From: Chloroflexus aurantiacus J-10-fl
GTDB lineage: Bacteria > Chloroflexota > Chloroflexia > Chloroflexales > Chloroflexaceae
Direction of reading: 5' to 3'
DNA: 64,000 nucleotides
Assembly (NCBI RefSeq): GCF_000018865.1
Contig: NC_010175.1
Location: forward strand, 1,860,001-1,924,000
Below, piece by piece: positions 44,328-54,282 of this stretch. A model generated the notes under the pieces. The model was given only the letters and a program-made list of their open reading frames with translations. It did no database searches and was not told the origin of the DNA. The position numbers and the translations under genes are program-made. The first letter of the stretch is position 1. Every line of letters begins with the position of its first letter.

Positions 44328-45182
44328 CTAGCCACGGCCACGTGCCGCTGCCACAAACCGGCGCACCCGGTTCACATCCACCGGATTGGCAATCTCACCG
44401 TCTTGTTTGATACTGCTGCCAACAATAACCCCGTCAGCTACCTCCATAAAGGCAGCAATATTCTGTTCGGTAGTACCACTGCCGAGCAGGATGGGCGTAT
44501 CGCCGGCCAGCTCTCGTGCCTGCCTGACCTTTGCAATATCCGGTGCATCACCGGTCATACGGCCAGAGACGATGATTGCATCGGCGCCAAAAAATCGTGT
44601 CCATTCGATATGGGTTACCAGATCAATGCCTGGGAAACGTACCGAATGCTTCTTATCAACATCGGCAAAAATCTTGATCGACTCGGCGTGCAGCTCTTTA
44701 CGCCGACGCATCAGATCGGCAGCACACCCTTCGTCCCAGCTCCCGGCATCCCACACCCCGGCACCGGTGAACATGCACACACGAATAAAGCTGGCCCCAG
44801 CCGCAATAGCAATGCCCAGCAAAGCCACACCGCCATTGTGAACAAGATTAATCCCAAGGGGTAATTCAGGAACCGCCTGCCGCACGGCGTGAGCAACCAC
44901 GGCCTGGGCAGCGATACTCTCTGGCGGGACGTGAGGGCCAGCACGAAACGGAATATCCCACATATTTTCGACAATTAAGCCATCACACCCACCTTCGGCA
45001 AGAGCTTCAGCATCACGAATAGCGTGCTCGATGATTGTTTGCATCCCATAGCCGGTATATCCGGGAGCACCGGGGAGAGGCCAGCAGTGAACCATACCGA
45101 TGATCGGCTTGGCAGTACGAAACATCTCGCGCAAATCGCGCAAACGCAAGCGATCAAGATGTTCTTTCCACATTGGGGGCAT
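44328..45182 (-). CDS. BtpA/SgcQ-family TIM-barrel protein
   Basis: 284 residues. PIIGMVHCWPLPGAPGY, GCDGLIVENMWDIPF, GINLVHNGGVALLGIAIAAGASFIRV and ILLGSGTTEQNIAAFMEVADGVIVGSSIKQDG match the BtpA family. The cyanobacterial member was named for photosystem I biogenesis, but most bacteria with the gene have no photosystem I, and the fold suggests a phosphosugar-binding enzyme. The kinase gene 21 bases upstream on the same strand fits a sugar or nucleoside phosphate pathway. Function not established. Confidence 0.85.
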   Translation of the reverse strand: MPPMWKEHLDRLRLRDLREMFRTAKPIIGMVHCWPLPGAPGYTGYGMQTIIEHAIRDAEALAEGGCDGLIVENMWDIPFRAGPHVPPESIAAQAVVAHAVRQAVPELPLGINLVHNGGVALLGIAIAAGASFIRVCMFTGAGVWDAGSWDEGCAADLMRRRKELHAESIKIFADVDKKHSVRFPGIDLVTHIEWTRFFGADAIIVSGRMTGDAPDIAKVRQARELAGDTPILLGSGTTEQNIAAFMEVADGVIVGSSIKQDGEIANPVDVNRVRRFVAAARGRG

Positions 45183-45203
45183 ATCTAAACTCCTTACCGT
45201 ACC

Positions 45204-46178
45204 TTACGGTACAGACGGCCACAAGCGATCAGCGATAGTGACATTCAACCGACTCCGAATCTCGTCTGCTGCAGGAATTGCCTCAACTGCACCGTGGCGC
45301 GTCGCTGTTAGCGCACCGACCAGATTAGCAAGCGTTGCACTTTGCGACAGATCGAGACCGTGGATCAATGCCCAGGCATACGCAGCGCTAAACGCATCAC
45401 CGCATGCTGTCGTATCAACGACTGACACCGCAGGCGGCAAAACATCGAGTCGGCGTCCCTGATTGTTGGCGACACTACACCCCTGGGCACCACGTTTGAT
45501 CGCCACATGCTGCACACCGGCGCTCAGCAAGCTATCAAGTGCCTGGGCAATACTCTGACCCGGCAACAAGGCCCGCAGTTCATCTTCATTCATGGTCAGG
45601 AGCCACAACTGTGGTAAGAGCCGCACGATTAAGCGGCGGGCAACACGAATCGCCGGCAAACAAAGATCAAGCACAATTGGGCAACGCTGCTCGATTGCCA
45701 GTTCCATTGCCTGAAGTGCGGCTGAACGCTGTGGATCATCAAGTAGGGCGTGCGATCCAATCAGCAGCAAACGACTTGAGCGGATGAGCGAAGGCGTAAT
45801 TGTAGAGGCATCACAAAAGACATTTGCACCGCGAAAGCTCAGAAAACTGCGCTGACCGCCAGGGGTCACCACAATACCACATAAACCGGTAGCAGCGCCC
45901 GGATCAACCTGGACTGTACTGACCTGCACACCATGGGTGCGTGCCGTCTGTAGCGCAAACGAGCCGGCCAGATCATTCCCAACCCGACCAATCAAATAGG
46001 GAATAGCTCCCAACCGCCCAACCGCAACTGCCATATTGAGACCGGCACCACCCCCACCCCAATGTACCGCCATCGCCGGATTGTCGTCGCCTTCGCGAGG
46101 AAAGTGCGGCAACAAAAAGCCGAGATCGACATTGATGTCGCCCAGCGTCGTCACAATTCGCCGCGTTTCCGCTTCCAT
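45204..46178 (-). CDS. PfkB-family sugar/nucleoside kinase
   Basis: 324 residues of the ribokinase fold. The N-terminal substrate block [11 protein letters not shown], the [29 protein letters not shown] segment (signature 1) and [17 protein letters not shown] (signature 2 with the catalytic Asp and the anion hole) are intact. It phosphorylates a sugar, nucleoside or related alcohol. It is the first gene of a two-gene unit with the BtpA-family protein and is divergent from the hybrid kinase at 46309, with 130 bases between starts. Confidence 0.88.
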   Translation of the reverse strand: MEAETRRIVTTLGDINVDLGFLLPHFPREGDDNPAMAVHWGGGGAGLNMAVAVGRLGAIPYLIGRVGNDLAGSFALQTARTHGVQVSTVQVDPGAATGLCGIVVTPGGQRSFLSFRGANVFCDASTITPSLIRSSRLLLIGSHALLDDPQRSAALQAMELAIEQRCPIVLDLCLPAIRVARRLIVRLLPQLWLLTMNEDELRALLPGQSIAQALDSLLSAGVQHVAIKRGAQGCSVANNQGRRLDVLPPAVSVVDTTACGDAFSAAYAWALIHGLDLSQSATLANLVGALTATRHGAVEAIPAADEIRSRLNVTIADRLWPSVP

Positions 46179-46308
46179 GGCTATCCTTTACAAAGTTGCA
46201 GTTAGCATAGCTTCCATGTACAATTCTACACCAGAGTTGGTTATCGTTATATACTACTTACAACCTGACCAACCTCTCCTTACATGAGATCAAATCGGAA
46301 CCTTCACC

Positions 46309-48702
46309 ATGGAAGAGATCCTTGTGGTTGATGATAGTGAGCACGTGGGGCGCATGCTGGCCAACACCGTGCTGCCAGAGCTGGGCTACCGGGCGGCAAT
46401 TGCCCTCACCGGTCAGGGTGGGCTGGCACGATTGCGCGCCCATCAGCCTGACCTGATTTTACTCGATCTTCAGTTGCCCGATATGAACGGGCTTGACTTT
46501 CTCCGCATCTTAACCCAGGAAGGGATCGATATTCCGGTCATTTTAATGACTGCTCACGGATCCGAAATGATTGCGGTTGAAGCATTTCGCCTTGGTGCCC
46601 GCAATTATCTCATCAAGCCCTTTTCCGATACTGAAGCCCGTGAAGCGATTGACCAGGCTCTACGCGAACGGCGCCTGAAGCGTGAACGAGATCGCCTGGT
46701 TGGTCTCCTCCAGCAGCGGGTGCAAGAGTTAACTGTTCTTACTCGCGTTGGCAAATCGGTCACTGCGCTGATTGATCAGCGTCAATTGCTGGATCGGATC
46801 GTGGAAGCGGCTGTCTATATCACGCAGGCCGATGAGGGAATGCTCTTTCAATACAGTGATCAGGGGAACGAACTCATACCCCTGGCATTCCGTAATGTCG
46901 CCGTTGAGTCACCGCACCAGCTCCGTCTCCAAGTTACAAATTCGCTGGCAGGTCAGGTTATTCAAAGCGGAAAATCACTACGCCTGCACAGTGGTGTGAC
47001 CGGTGAACCGATCACTATTGCACCGGCATTCGTCGTTCAGGCAACACTCCAGACACCATTGCAGGTTGGAGATCGGATTACCGGCGTCCTGGTTGTCAAT
47101 CATCGCCGAAGCAATCGCAGCTTCAGTGAGAGCGACCAGTATCTGCTCGCTGCCCTGGCCGACTATGCAGCGATTGCGCTCGAAAACGCTCGCCTGTACC
47201 AGGCAGCACAGCGGAACGAAGCACGTTATCGAACCATCTTTACCAACGCCTCCGATATGATACTGATGCTGGACGCGAGCTGGCGTATCATCAGTGGTAA
47301 CCAGAGTAGTGCGCAGATTCTCGGCGTTGCAGAAAGTGATCTCGTTGGACAATCACTACAACGCTGGTGTCTGGCGCAGGAATGGCCCACAATTGCGCAA
47401 GCGCTCCAGCGGGTAGCGAGTGGTTTGCCACAGCCACCGTTTACCGTTTCACTCCAGCGTCAATCAAAAGAGCTGGCGATTGTTGAGATGAATGCACAAC
47501 GCCTGAACGTTGACGACCAGGCAATGATTGTTTGTGTCGGACGTGACCTTACCGAACGGCGTCGCCTGGAACAGCAACTCATTCAGTCGGATAAACTCTC
47601 GGCACTTGGCCAGTTAGTCGCCGGCGTTGCGCACGAATTAAACAACCCGCTGGCAAGCATCTCTGGTTATGCGCAATTACTGATGCGCAATCGCACTCTG
47701 CCGGAAGATGTTCGTGCCGACGTTGAACAGATTCGTCAACAAGCCGACCGTGCCAGTCGCATCGTGCGGAACCTGTTAATGTTTGCCCGTGAGCACAAAC
47801 CAGAACGCCTGCTCGTCCAGATAAATGAGGTTGTGCAGAGCACGCTATCGTTACAAGCGTATCAGTTGCGAGTAGACAATATCACTGTCCAGCTCGAACT
47901 CGATCCGGAGTTGCCGCAAACGCTAGCCGATCCCCATCAGTTGCAGCAAGTGCTGCTCAATCTCATCACGAACGCTCGCCAGGCAATGAGTGAAAAAGGC
48001 TCCGGTGTCTTGACCATTCGCACCCGGAACTGTGAAACAGGTGACGGTTCGTTCATTGAAATTACCGTTAGTGACACCGGTATCGGTATTCCGGCCCAAT
48101 ATCTCGATAAGATTTTCAATCCGTTCTTCACCACGAAGCCGGTTGGTCAGGGTACCGGACTTGGTCTCTCGATCTGCTATGGCATCATTCAAGAGCACAA
48201 GGGCCAGATTTGGGTTGAAAGCCATGAGGGCATAGGCACAACGGTCTTCATCCGTCTGCCGGTGATCAGCACATCGATTACCGAAACATCATCACCAGAG
48301 CAACCATTAGAGATAGAGAGTGGCCCGCGTCAACGGGTATTAGTGGTCGATGACGAAGAAACCATTCGGCACATGCTGCAACGCCTGCTTGGTGAACTGG
48401 GTCATCAGACAACAACAGTTGGCGATGTCGATGCGGCAATGAAAGCGCTGGCAACCCAACCGTTCGATCTGGTGATTACCGATCTGCGAATGCCGCAAAA
48501 AAGTGGTTTTGATCTCAGCGAAGCGATTCGGCGCACGTATCCACACCTGGCCGAGCGTATCATTTTTATCAGCGGTGACACGCTTAGCACACTGAAACCA
48601 GAACAGAAAGAGCAACTCCGTGGTAAATTGCTCTCCAAACCGTTTTCAATTCCACAACTGGCCGAACTGTTGCGCAATCTCCCTCACCGGCAAACAAATT
48701 AA
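46309..48702 (+). CDS. Cytoplasmic hybrid histidine kinase with receiver domains at both ends
   Basis: 797 residues, no membrane segment. Order: receiver (1-120, phosphoacceptor D53 in LILLDLQLPDMNG), GAF (about 150-300), PAS (about 305-420), HisKA with LVAGVAHELNNPLASISGYAQLL (His near 442), HATPase_c with NLITNARQAM and DTGIGIPAQYLDKIF and GTGLGLSI, then a second receiver (about 680-795, VVDDEETIRHML, LVITDLRMPQKSGFDL). The N-terminal receiver suggests it is itself the target of another kinase, while the second could pass phosphate on. The GAF and PAS domains suggest sensing of a soluble ligand. The partner is not evident. Confidence 0.92.
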   Translation: MEEILVVDDSEHVGRMLANTVLPELGYRAAIALTGQGGLARLRAHQPDLILLDLQLPDMNGLDFLRILTQEGIDIPVILMTAHGSEMIAVEAFRLGARNYLIKPFSDTEAREAIDQALRERRLKRERDRLVGLLQQRVQELTVLTRVGKSVTALIDQRQLLDRIVEAAVYITQADEGMLFQYSDQGNELIPLAFRNVAVESPHQLRLQVTNSLAGQVIQSGKSLRLHSGVTGEPITIAPAFVVQATLQTPLQVGDRITGVLVVNHRRSNRSFSESDQYLLAALADYAAIALENARLYQAAQRNEARYRTIFTNASDMILMLDASWRIISGNQSSAQILGVAESDLVGQSLQRWCLAQEWPTIAQALQRVASGLPQPPFTVSLQRQSKELAIVEMNAQRLNVDDQAMIVCVGRDLTERRRLEQQLIQSDKLSALGQLVAGVAHELNNPLASISGYAQLLMRNRTLPEDVRADVEQIRQQADRASRIVRNLLMFAREHKPERLLVQINEVVQSTLSLQAYQLRVDNITVQLELDPELPQTLADPHQLQQVLLNLITNARQAMSEKGSGVLTIRTRNCETGDGSFIEITVSDTGIGIPAQYLDKIFNPFFTTKPVGQGTGLGLSICYGIIQEHKGQIWVESHEGIGTTVFIRLPVISTSITETSSPEQPLEIESGPRQRVLVVDDEETIRHMLQRLLGELGHQTTTVGDVDAAMKALATQPFDLVITDLRMPQKSGFDLSEAIRRTYPHLAERIIFISGDTLSTLKPEQKEQLRGKLLSKPFSIPQLAELLRNLPHRQTN

Positions 48703-48806
48703 CGACTCTGAACACTACCAACCTGTGCTATGGTAAGATTCGGAAGGTGAAGGCTGGCAATGAAGCCAGTGATGTGTATTTGTTGAATGCCGGCACAGGA
48801 ATTTCT

Positions 48807-49733
48807 ATGGATCCATTTATCGCCCAATCCGTTGCCGCAATTGCAGCCGATACGGTCTCAGGTGCCGTAGAAATAGCCCAAAAATGTGCAGAGATACTGG
48901 CCAGGGCAGTACGTAGCCGACCGATGGCTGATCGCGCTGATGTGCAACGCGAGATACTTACCGTTGGGCGAGCATTAATTCGCAGCCACCCAACGATAGC
49001 GCCACTGGTGAATCTGGTCAATGGCTTACTCTGGCGTCTCGACGAGACAGACGAGAGTGAGACGGCGCTGCGATTGGTCGATGAAACGACAAATGATTTT
49101 CGCCGCCGCCTGCATGTCCATGAAGCAGCAATTGCTGAAACAACCCTTCGTCTGATTAGCGAGGAAGCCACAATTCTCACCATTGGCCGCAGTACAACGG
49201 TGCGAGCGGCGCTGCGTCACGCGCAGTGCGCCGGTCGGCGACCACGAGTCATTTGTACGGAAAGTCGCCCCGCTGGAGAAGGGAGAATGCTGGCCGGCGA
49301 GCTGGCCGCAAGTGGTATTAACACAACGCTTATCACCGATGCCTCAGCAGCCACACAGGTCGCCCACTGTCAGCTCGTCCTGGTTGGCGCTGATCTGATC
49401 AGTAGCGACGGCTTGATCAACCGCGTCGGAACATATCCGCTTGCCCTGGCCGCCCATGCGACTGATGTACCGTTTTACACGCTCTGTTCCAGTGAAAAAC
49501 TGCTCCCCCCCGGCTATCGTTTACCACCACATCCATCAATGGCGCCATACCAGATCTGGCCAGACGCACCGCCGGGCATTACGGTGCAGACCGCGTATTC
49601 CGACCGGACACCTCTCGATTTGTTGACCGGCATTATCTCCGAACGGGGCATCTCGCCACCGGCCGGCATCGAGGCCTGGCTAGCGGCAACACATCTGCAT
49701 CCTCTTTTACGCACCGAAATAACGGAGGGTTAA
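48807..49733 (+). CDS. eIF-2B alpha/MtnA/ribose-1,5-bisphosphate isomerase family protein
   Basis: 308 residues. An N-terminal helical part is followed by the Rossmann-like core: EEATILTIGRSTTVRAALRHA, VICTESRPAGEGRMLAGELAASGINTTLITDASAA, VLVGADLISSDGLINRVGTYPLALAAHATDVPFYTLCSSEKLLP. These are the catalytic or substrate-binding blocks of the IF-2B-like isomerases (MtnA, R15P isomerase). I use the ATG at 48807 (ACAGGA upstream); an in-frame GTG at 48747 would add 20 residues of unlikely sequence. It probably isomerises a phosphosugar. The PfkB kinase is about 3 kb away on the other strand. Confidence 0.82.
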   Translation: MDPFIAQSVAAIAADTVSGAVEIAQKCAEILARAVRSRPMADRADVQREILTVGRALIRSHPTIAPLVNLVNGLLWRLDETDESETALRLVDETTNDFRRRLHVHEAAIAETTLRLISEEATILTIGRSTTVRAALRHAQCAGRRPRVICTESRPAGEGRMLAGELAASGINTTLITDASAATQVAHCQLVLVGADLISSDGLINRVGTYPLALAAHATDVPFYTLCSSEKLLPPGYRLPPHPSMAPYQIWPDAPPGITVQTAYSDRTPLDLLTGIISERGISPPAGIEAWLAATHLHPLLRTEITEG

Positions 49734-49736
49734 ACA

Positions 49737-49765
49737 GTAGAGCTGTTGCGTTGCAGCAGCTCTAC
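49737..49765. terminator. Bidirectional hairpin between convergent genes
   Basis: GTAGAGCTGTTGC (49737-49749) pairs with GCAGCAGCTCTAC (49753-49765), 13 pairs with one G-T and a 3-base loop. It lies 4 bases after one stop and 7 bases before the other. Confidence 0.75.
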
Positions 49766-49771
49766 ACATCC

Positions 49772-50890
49772 TCAGAATCGTCTGATTAACTGGCGGTAGA
49801 GGGCTAATGTCTGTTGTGCCGCCGTTGTCCATGAAAAGCGTGCCGCCTGTTGTGGCCCACGCCGGGAGAGTTCCTTCCGCGCCGAGTCGTCGTGCCAGAG
49901 TTTCTCGATCAGATCGGCCCAGGCAATTGGATCGAGTGGCGGTGCCAGCCAGGCGGCGTCACCAACCACTTCGGGCAGGCTGCTGGTATCGGCGACGATA
50001 GTTGGCGCACCGCAGGCCAGGGCCTCAAGGGCCGGTAATCCAAACCCTTCGTAACGCGATGGATTCAAATAGATACGGCAGGCTGCATACAACCAGTGCA
50101 GATCCTCACCACTAACGAAGCCAATCCGGGTGACCCGATCCTGCAAACCCAATTCACCGATCAGTGACAAAATCGGTTGATCAAGCCAGCCACGTGCACC
50201 GGCCAGCACCAGGTGATAATTGACCGATGGTCGGCGATCACAACAGATGCGCAGAGCGCGCAGCAGCGTAGGAATATTCTTGCGCGGTTCGATGGTGCTG
50301 ACAAAGAGCAAGAACGTATCGTTTCTCAGCATCTGACCATCTATCGTTCGCGTTGCACCTGGAGGAAGGTGCCAGGGACGAAAACGGGCATCGGCTGCTT
50401 CATAAATGACCGTGATTCGTTCGGGTGGTACCCCTAGCCGATCAACAATATCATCACGAGTCGCCTGCGATACCGCAATAATTGCCTCGGCGCTGGCAGC
50501 AGCCTGATAAATCTGACCATAGTAGCGCCGTGCTGCCCGGTCGAGGATTTCTGGAAAGTGCAGAAATGCGAGATCGTGAATGGTAATGACTGATGGGAAG
50601 GTACGGATCAAAGGTGGAATAAAATCGGGGCTATGCAGCAGCGAGGGGCGACGAAACCAGACTTCGACTGGTAACGCGAGCTGCTCGAGTGGATGATGCG
50701 GTGGGGTGAACAACCGGCTCCGGCGTGCCGCAGTAACGAGCGAGGTACGGGCACGGACGTGCTCCAAAACGATCAACTCCTCATCATCACCGAGCAACGG
50801 GATCATGGCTGTCGCCAGACTGCGCGTGTAGTGGGTAATACCACCCTGACGGTAGGCGTGTAAGCGGGCATCGATTGCAAAACGAATCAT
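49772..50890 (-). CDS. GT4-family glycosyltransferase
   Basis: 372 residues, GT-B fold. IRFAIDARLHAYRQGGITHYTRSLATAM opens the acceptor half. The donor half has FVSTIEPRKNIPTLLRALRIC and NPSRYEGFGLPALEALACGAPTIVADTSSLPEVVG, with the E-x7-E-type pattern EGFGLPALE. It should transfer a sugar from a nucleotide donor to a cell-surface glycan or lipid. The stop is 24 bases upstream of no partner gene but the next gene on this strand, at 50915-51667, ends 24 bases before this start, so the two may be cotranscribed. Confidence 0.88.
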   Translation of the reverse strand: MIRFAIDARLHAYRQGGITHYTRSLATAMIPLLGDDEELIVLEHVRARTSLVTAARRSRLFTPPHHPLEQLALPVEVWFRRPSLLHSPDFIPPLIRTFPSVITIHDLAFLHFPEILDRAARRYYGQIYQAAASAEAIIAVSQATRDDIVDRLGVPPERITVIYEAADARFRPWHLPPGATRTIDGQMLRNDTFLLFVSTIEPRKNIPTLLRALRICCDRRPSVNYHLVLAGARGWLDQPILSLIGELGLQDRVTRIGFVSGEDLHWLYAACRIYLNPSRYEGFGLPALEALACGAPTIVADTSSLPEVVGDAAWLAPPLDPIAWADLIEKLWHDDSARKELSRRGPQQAARFSWTTAAQQTLALYRQLIRRF

Positions 50891-50914
50891 CGTGTGTTAT
50901 TCGGTAACAGCGGA

Positions 50915-51667
50915 TCAAACCTCAATCTCAAGGCCATCGTAGGCGAAGGTCACCTCAGGCGGCAGGCCATAGTCGGCTCGATAATCAACAGAATGGGTCA
51001 TATGAACCAGAAACGTGCGTTGAGCGCCGACTTCTTGTGCCACCCGACCCGCCTCGGCAATCGAGAGATGGGTTGGATGTGGCTCAGCACGCAGCGCATT
51101 AAGGACTAAAACTCGCACACCACGGAGTGCCATAACAGCGGATGGCGGTACCGTACTGGCGTCGGTTACATACCCAAGAGCACCAATCCGATAGGCAGTA
51201 ATCATCCAGGTACCGTGGGGAACGGCAATCGGCACAACCGTCAATGGCCCGATCTGAAACGGTTCTTCCACAGCGTGAAGGGTAATCGAGGGGCGCGAAG
51301 AACCCTGTGACGTATCATCAAACGCATAGGCAAAGCGCTGTCGTACATCGGCCAGCGTTCGCGCACTGCCGAAAACGGGCAGTGAACCCTGCCGCAAACA
51401 GAACGGTCGTAAATCATCGAGACCAGCCACGTGATCGAAGTGAGCGTGGGTCAACAGTACCGCATCAATGCGTCGTAGACCGGCATTCAGCGCCTGGATG
51501 CGAAAATCGGGGCCGGCATCGATCAGAATCGTGAGACCATGACTGCGGATCAGCGCCGATGTACGTAACCGGTGATGGCGAGGATCGGAAGAGGTACAAA
51601 TTGGACAATCGCAGCCGATAACGGGAACGCCCATCGACGTACCGGTGCCGAGAAAGCGTAGTTGCAT
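50915..51667 (-). CDS. Metallo-beta-lactamase-fold phosphodiesterase-like hydrolase (PhnP-like)
   Basis: 250 residues. MQLRFLGTGTSMGVPVIGCDCPICTSSDPRHHRLRTSALI has the PhnP/YycJ-like start with two metal-binding-type Cys, and THAHFDHVAGLDDLRPF is the H-x-H-x-D-H motif. VHMTHSVDY carries a later His. PhnP hydrolyses cyclic phosphodiesters in phosphonate catabolism, but no phn genes are nearby, so the substrate is open. The start at 51667 was chosen because the family fold begins there; the frame is open 13 codons further upstream. Confidence 0.87.
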   Translation of the reverse strand: MQLRFLGTGTSMGVPVIGCDCPICTSSDPRHHRLRTSALIRSHGLTILIDAGPDFRIQALNAGLRRIDAVLLTHAHFDHVAGLDDLRPFCLRQGSLPVFGSARTLADVRQRFAYAFDDTSQGSSRPSITLHAVEEPFQIGPLTVVPIAVPHGTWMITAYRIGALGYVTDASTVPPSAVMALRGVRVLVLNALRAEPHPTHLSIAEAGRVAQEVGAQRTFLVHMTHSVDYRADYGLPPEVTFAYDGLEIEV

Positions 51668-51706
51668 GGCGCCGCACAGAGATGAATAAACAATGAATCC
51701 AAACAC

Positions 51707-52026
51707 TCGACGGCATTATACCATGACAACACGACGAAAAGCGCTTTTGCGGTTTTAGCTTCAGATATCACAACGCATTATCTTAAACTATATCGTACTA
51801 CAGGCTTTTCGTACATAAATAAACTGTTAGCCATTTGGCATCATAAAGGTATTCGCAATTGTCATAACCTGTCTTATACTATTGGTGAGCGACCTGAAAT
51901 GGAGGAATGTATCATTCACCAGCGGGATGCACGTGGAAGTACAGTACGTCACTCAGACAGACAGGCTTATGACACGCATCCTTTTCGCTGTCGGACGACA
52001 AACCAACGTACTACAGGAAGACAGTC
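51707..52026. other. Regulatory gap upstream of the sensor kinase
   Basis: About 320 bases, AT-richer than the flanking genes, no credible gene. It must hold the divergent promoters for the MBL hydrolase and the kinase, but I found no box pair with correct spacing. Confidence 0.45.
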
Positions 52027-54282
52027 ATGAGTCGGCTGATTGGCGAGCTGCAAAAACAGCTCAAATACCAGATTATCGGCCCCTTCCTCCTCCTTGCGAT
52101 TGTGGTAGCAATCGTAGGATTGACGATTGTCGCTTTTTTTCTCGCCCGTCAACAACAGGATCGCTTTGACAACGAGCTGGCCGCAGCAACTCGCACGGTT
52201 AGCGATGCCTTTCTTGCTCAGGAACAGGCGAATCTCAACTTTTTACGCGAAGTAGCTTTCGCCCAGCGCAACGAGAGCATCAATGCACCGGCAGTGGCCG
52301 ACGCATTCTATGAAAACAACGTTGAAGGTTTGCGGCTCGCCCTCGAACCTTTCTTCCTGCAAGGTACCCGTCGCAGTGATGTCCGCCTTGACCGGTTGAT
52401 GGCATTTGACCGCAGCGGTCGCACGATTGTCGATTTTGAGCGGCCACCGCTCGCCGGTGAAGAGACATATATTACTCATGACTCAATTGATCTCAGCAGT
52501 GCCTGGTTTACGTCACGCATCCTCAATGGTGAGGCCGATGAGCGTGGTGATAAATACGCCGGCCTGATCCAGTTTAGCAATACGCAGACGCTCTACCTGG
52601 CAACTATCGCACCGGTACGACGGGGTAATGAGGTGGTTGGCGGCCTGATCGTAGCAATTCGTATCGATAACCTGCTCAACACCGTTGTACAACAATCCCG
52701 ATTAGATGGAATCATTCTCTACGATCAGGAAGGAAATCTGATAGCCACTACCTTTAGCAGTCAGGCGCGACCTGCACCGCTGCGGCAAGAGCTGGTTTCA
52801 CAGGTTAAAGCCAATCCTGATCCATATGGACAAACCCTCTTCACCATCGAAACGATCAATGGTGTCGAGTATCAATTTGCTTATGTACCGTTAACCATCC
52901 GTGGGGGACGTGCTGGTATCATGGCAACAGCCCGTACCCGCGAAGAGGTGCTGTTAACGTGGAACAATATCAGCCCATTGCTGGTACTGATCACCTTCAG
53001 CTTAGGCCTGGGCATTGCCGTACTCGGTTTGTGGGTAGCCCGTCGCATTACCCGCCCCCTCGAAGAACTGGCGGAAACAGCCAGTGCCATCGTGAACGGC
53101 GATCTGCAACGACGTGCGTCAGTGAATACGCAGAACGAGATTGGTGTGTTGGCTCGACAATTCAATCGAATGACCGAGTACCTGATTGAATTACTTGCCC
53201 AGGTACGTGCCGAAGCTCGCCAGCGCACTGCAATCGTCGAAAGTATCACCGACGGTATTATCTTTATTGATGTCCATGGCGAGATTCGTTCTATTAATCG
53301 CGCTACACGCCGCCTGCTTGGTTTGAGTGATGATACAGCCCTACCCAAACGCCTCAGTGATCTACCGCTCGAACCACTGACTGAAGGTATTCCGGGCTTT
53401 GGCGATCAACGTGCCCAAAATCTCTATACCCTTGGCGATTATATTGTTCGGCTGTCAGTCGAAGATGTACGTGAAGATGATGGGCATCTGTTAGGGTATG
53501 TCGCCGTCTTGCAAGACCTCACCGAAGAGGTGATGGTCGACCGGGCAAAAACAAACTTTATCGGTACAATTTCCCACGAGCTTCGCACTCCACTCACGGT
53601 CATTCGTGGGAACGCCGATCTGCTGGCGCGTGGTCTGGCCGGACCACTCGAAGATGAACAGAAGAGCTTCGTTGAAGCAATTCGGTTGCAGGCAAACAAC
53701 ATGACAAACCTGATTAGCAATGTCATCACCATTGCTAATCTCGACTCTGGTTCACTGAAATCCACTCTCGAACCGATTGAGGTGCAGCGGCCAATCGAAG
53801 ATGCAATCTGGCAGACGCAAGGACAGATCAAAGCAAAGGGATTGCGGCTTGAAGTTGAAATACCAAAGAAGTTGCCAAAGGTCCTGGCCGATTTCGATCA
53901 TGTCCGCACCATCATGCTTCAGTTGCTTGACAATGCCCGGCGTTATACGAGTGCCGGTACTATCACCGTTCGTGTTATGCCTCAACCTGATACATTGCGG
54001 ATTGAGGTTAGTGATACAGGGCGTGGCATCCCACCCAACTTGCATCAACAAATCTTCGAGCGCTTCTTTCGCGGTGATGGGACAAGTGAGGGGATTAATT
54101 CCAGCGAACGTGGCATTGGATTGGGCTTAGCTATTTGCAAGCAACTGATCGAGCGTCTAGGGGGGACGATCGGCGTCGAGAGTGCGCCAGGTCAGGGAAG
54201 TACGTTCTTCTTCACATTACGGTACGCCGATGATACCGCCACTCCTGAAAAACCAGCAACCGGCCTGGAATCGGCTGCTTGA
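52027..54282 (+). CDS. Membrane sensor histidine kinase
   Basis: 751 residues. TM1 is at about 17-40 (IIGPFLLLAIVVAIVGLTIVAFFLA). An extracellular double-Cache-like sensor domain spans about 45-310. TM2 (about 315-338, LLVLITFSLGLGIAVLGLWVA) is followed by HAMP (RRITRPLEELAETASAIVNGDL), PAS (about 400-500, IVESITDGIIFIDVHGEIRSINRATRRLLGL), HisKA with H517 in ISHELRTPLTVIRGNADLL, and HATPase_c (LDNARRYT, DTGRGIPPNLHQQIF, GIGLGLAI). It senses an external signal; no response regulator gene follows. Its last 53 bases overlap the start of the giant surface protein gene, so the two are probably cotranscribed. Confidence 0.92.
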   Translation: MSRLIGELQKQLKYQIIGPFLLLAIVVAIVGLTIVAFFLARQQQDRFDNELAAATRTVSDAFLAQEQANLNFLREVAFAQRNESINAPAVADAFYENNVEGLRLALEPFFLQGTRRSDVRLDRLMAFDRSGRTIVDFERPPLAGEETYITHDSIDLSSAWFTSRILNGEADERGDKYAGLIQFSNTQTLYLATIAPVRRGNEVVGGLIVAIRIDNLLNTVVQQSRLDGIILYDQEGNLIATTFSSQARPAPLRQELVSQVKANPDPYGQTLFTIETINGVEYQFAYVPLTIRGGRAGIMATARTREEVLLTWNNISPLLVLITFSLGLGIAVLGLWVARRITRPLEELAETASAIVNGDLQRRASVNTQNEIGVLARQFNRMTEYLIELLAQVRAEARQRTAIVESITDGIIFIDVHGEIRSINRATRRLLGLSDDTALPKRLSDLPLEPLTEGIPGFGDQRAQNLYTLGDYIVRLSVEDVREDDGHLLGYVAVLQDLTEEVMVDRAKTNFIGTISHELRTPLTVIRGNADLLARGLAGPLEDEQKSFVEAIRLQANNMTNLISNVITIANLDSGSLKSTLEPIEVQRPIEDAIWQTQGQIKAKGLRLEVEIPKKLPKVLADFDHVRTIMLQLLDNARRYTSAGTITVRVMPQPDTLRIEVSDTGRGIPPNLHQQIFERFFRGDGTSEGINSSERGIGLGLAICKQLIERLGGTIGVESAPGQGSTFFFTLRYADDTATPEKPATGLESAA

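Noticed and set aside
44328-45182. BtpA as a photosystem I assembly factor
   Set aside because: The family is broad, nothing else in the window concerns photosynthesis, and the adjacent kinase suggests metabolism.
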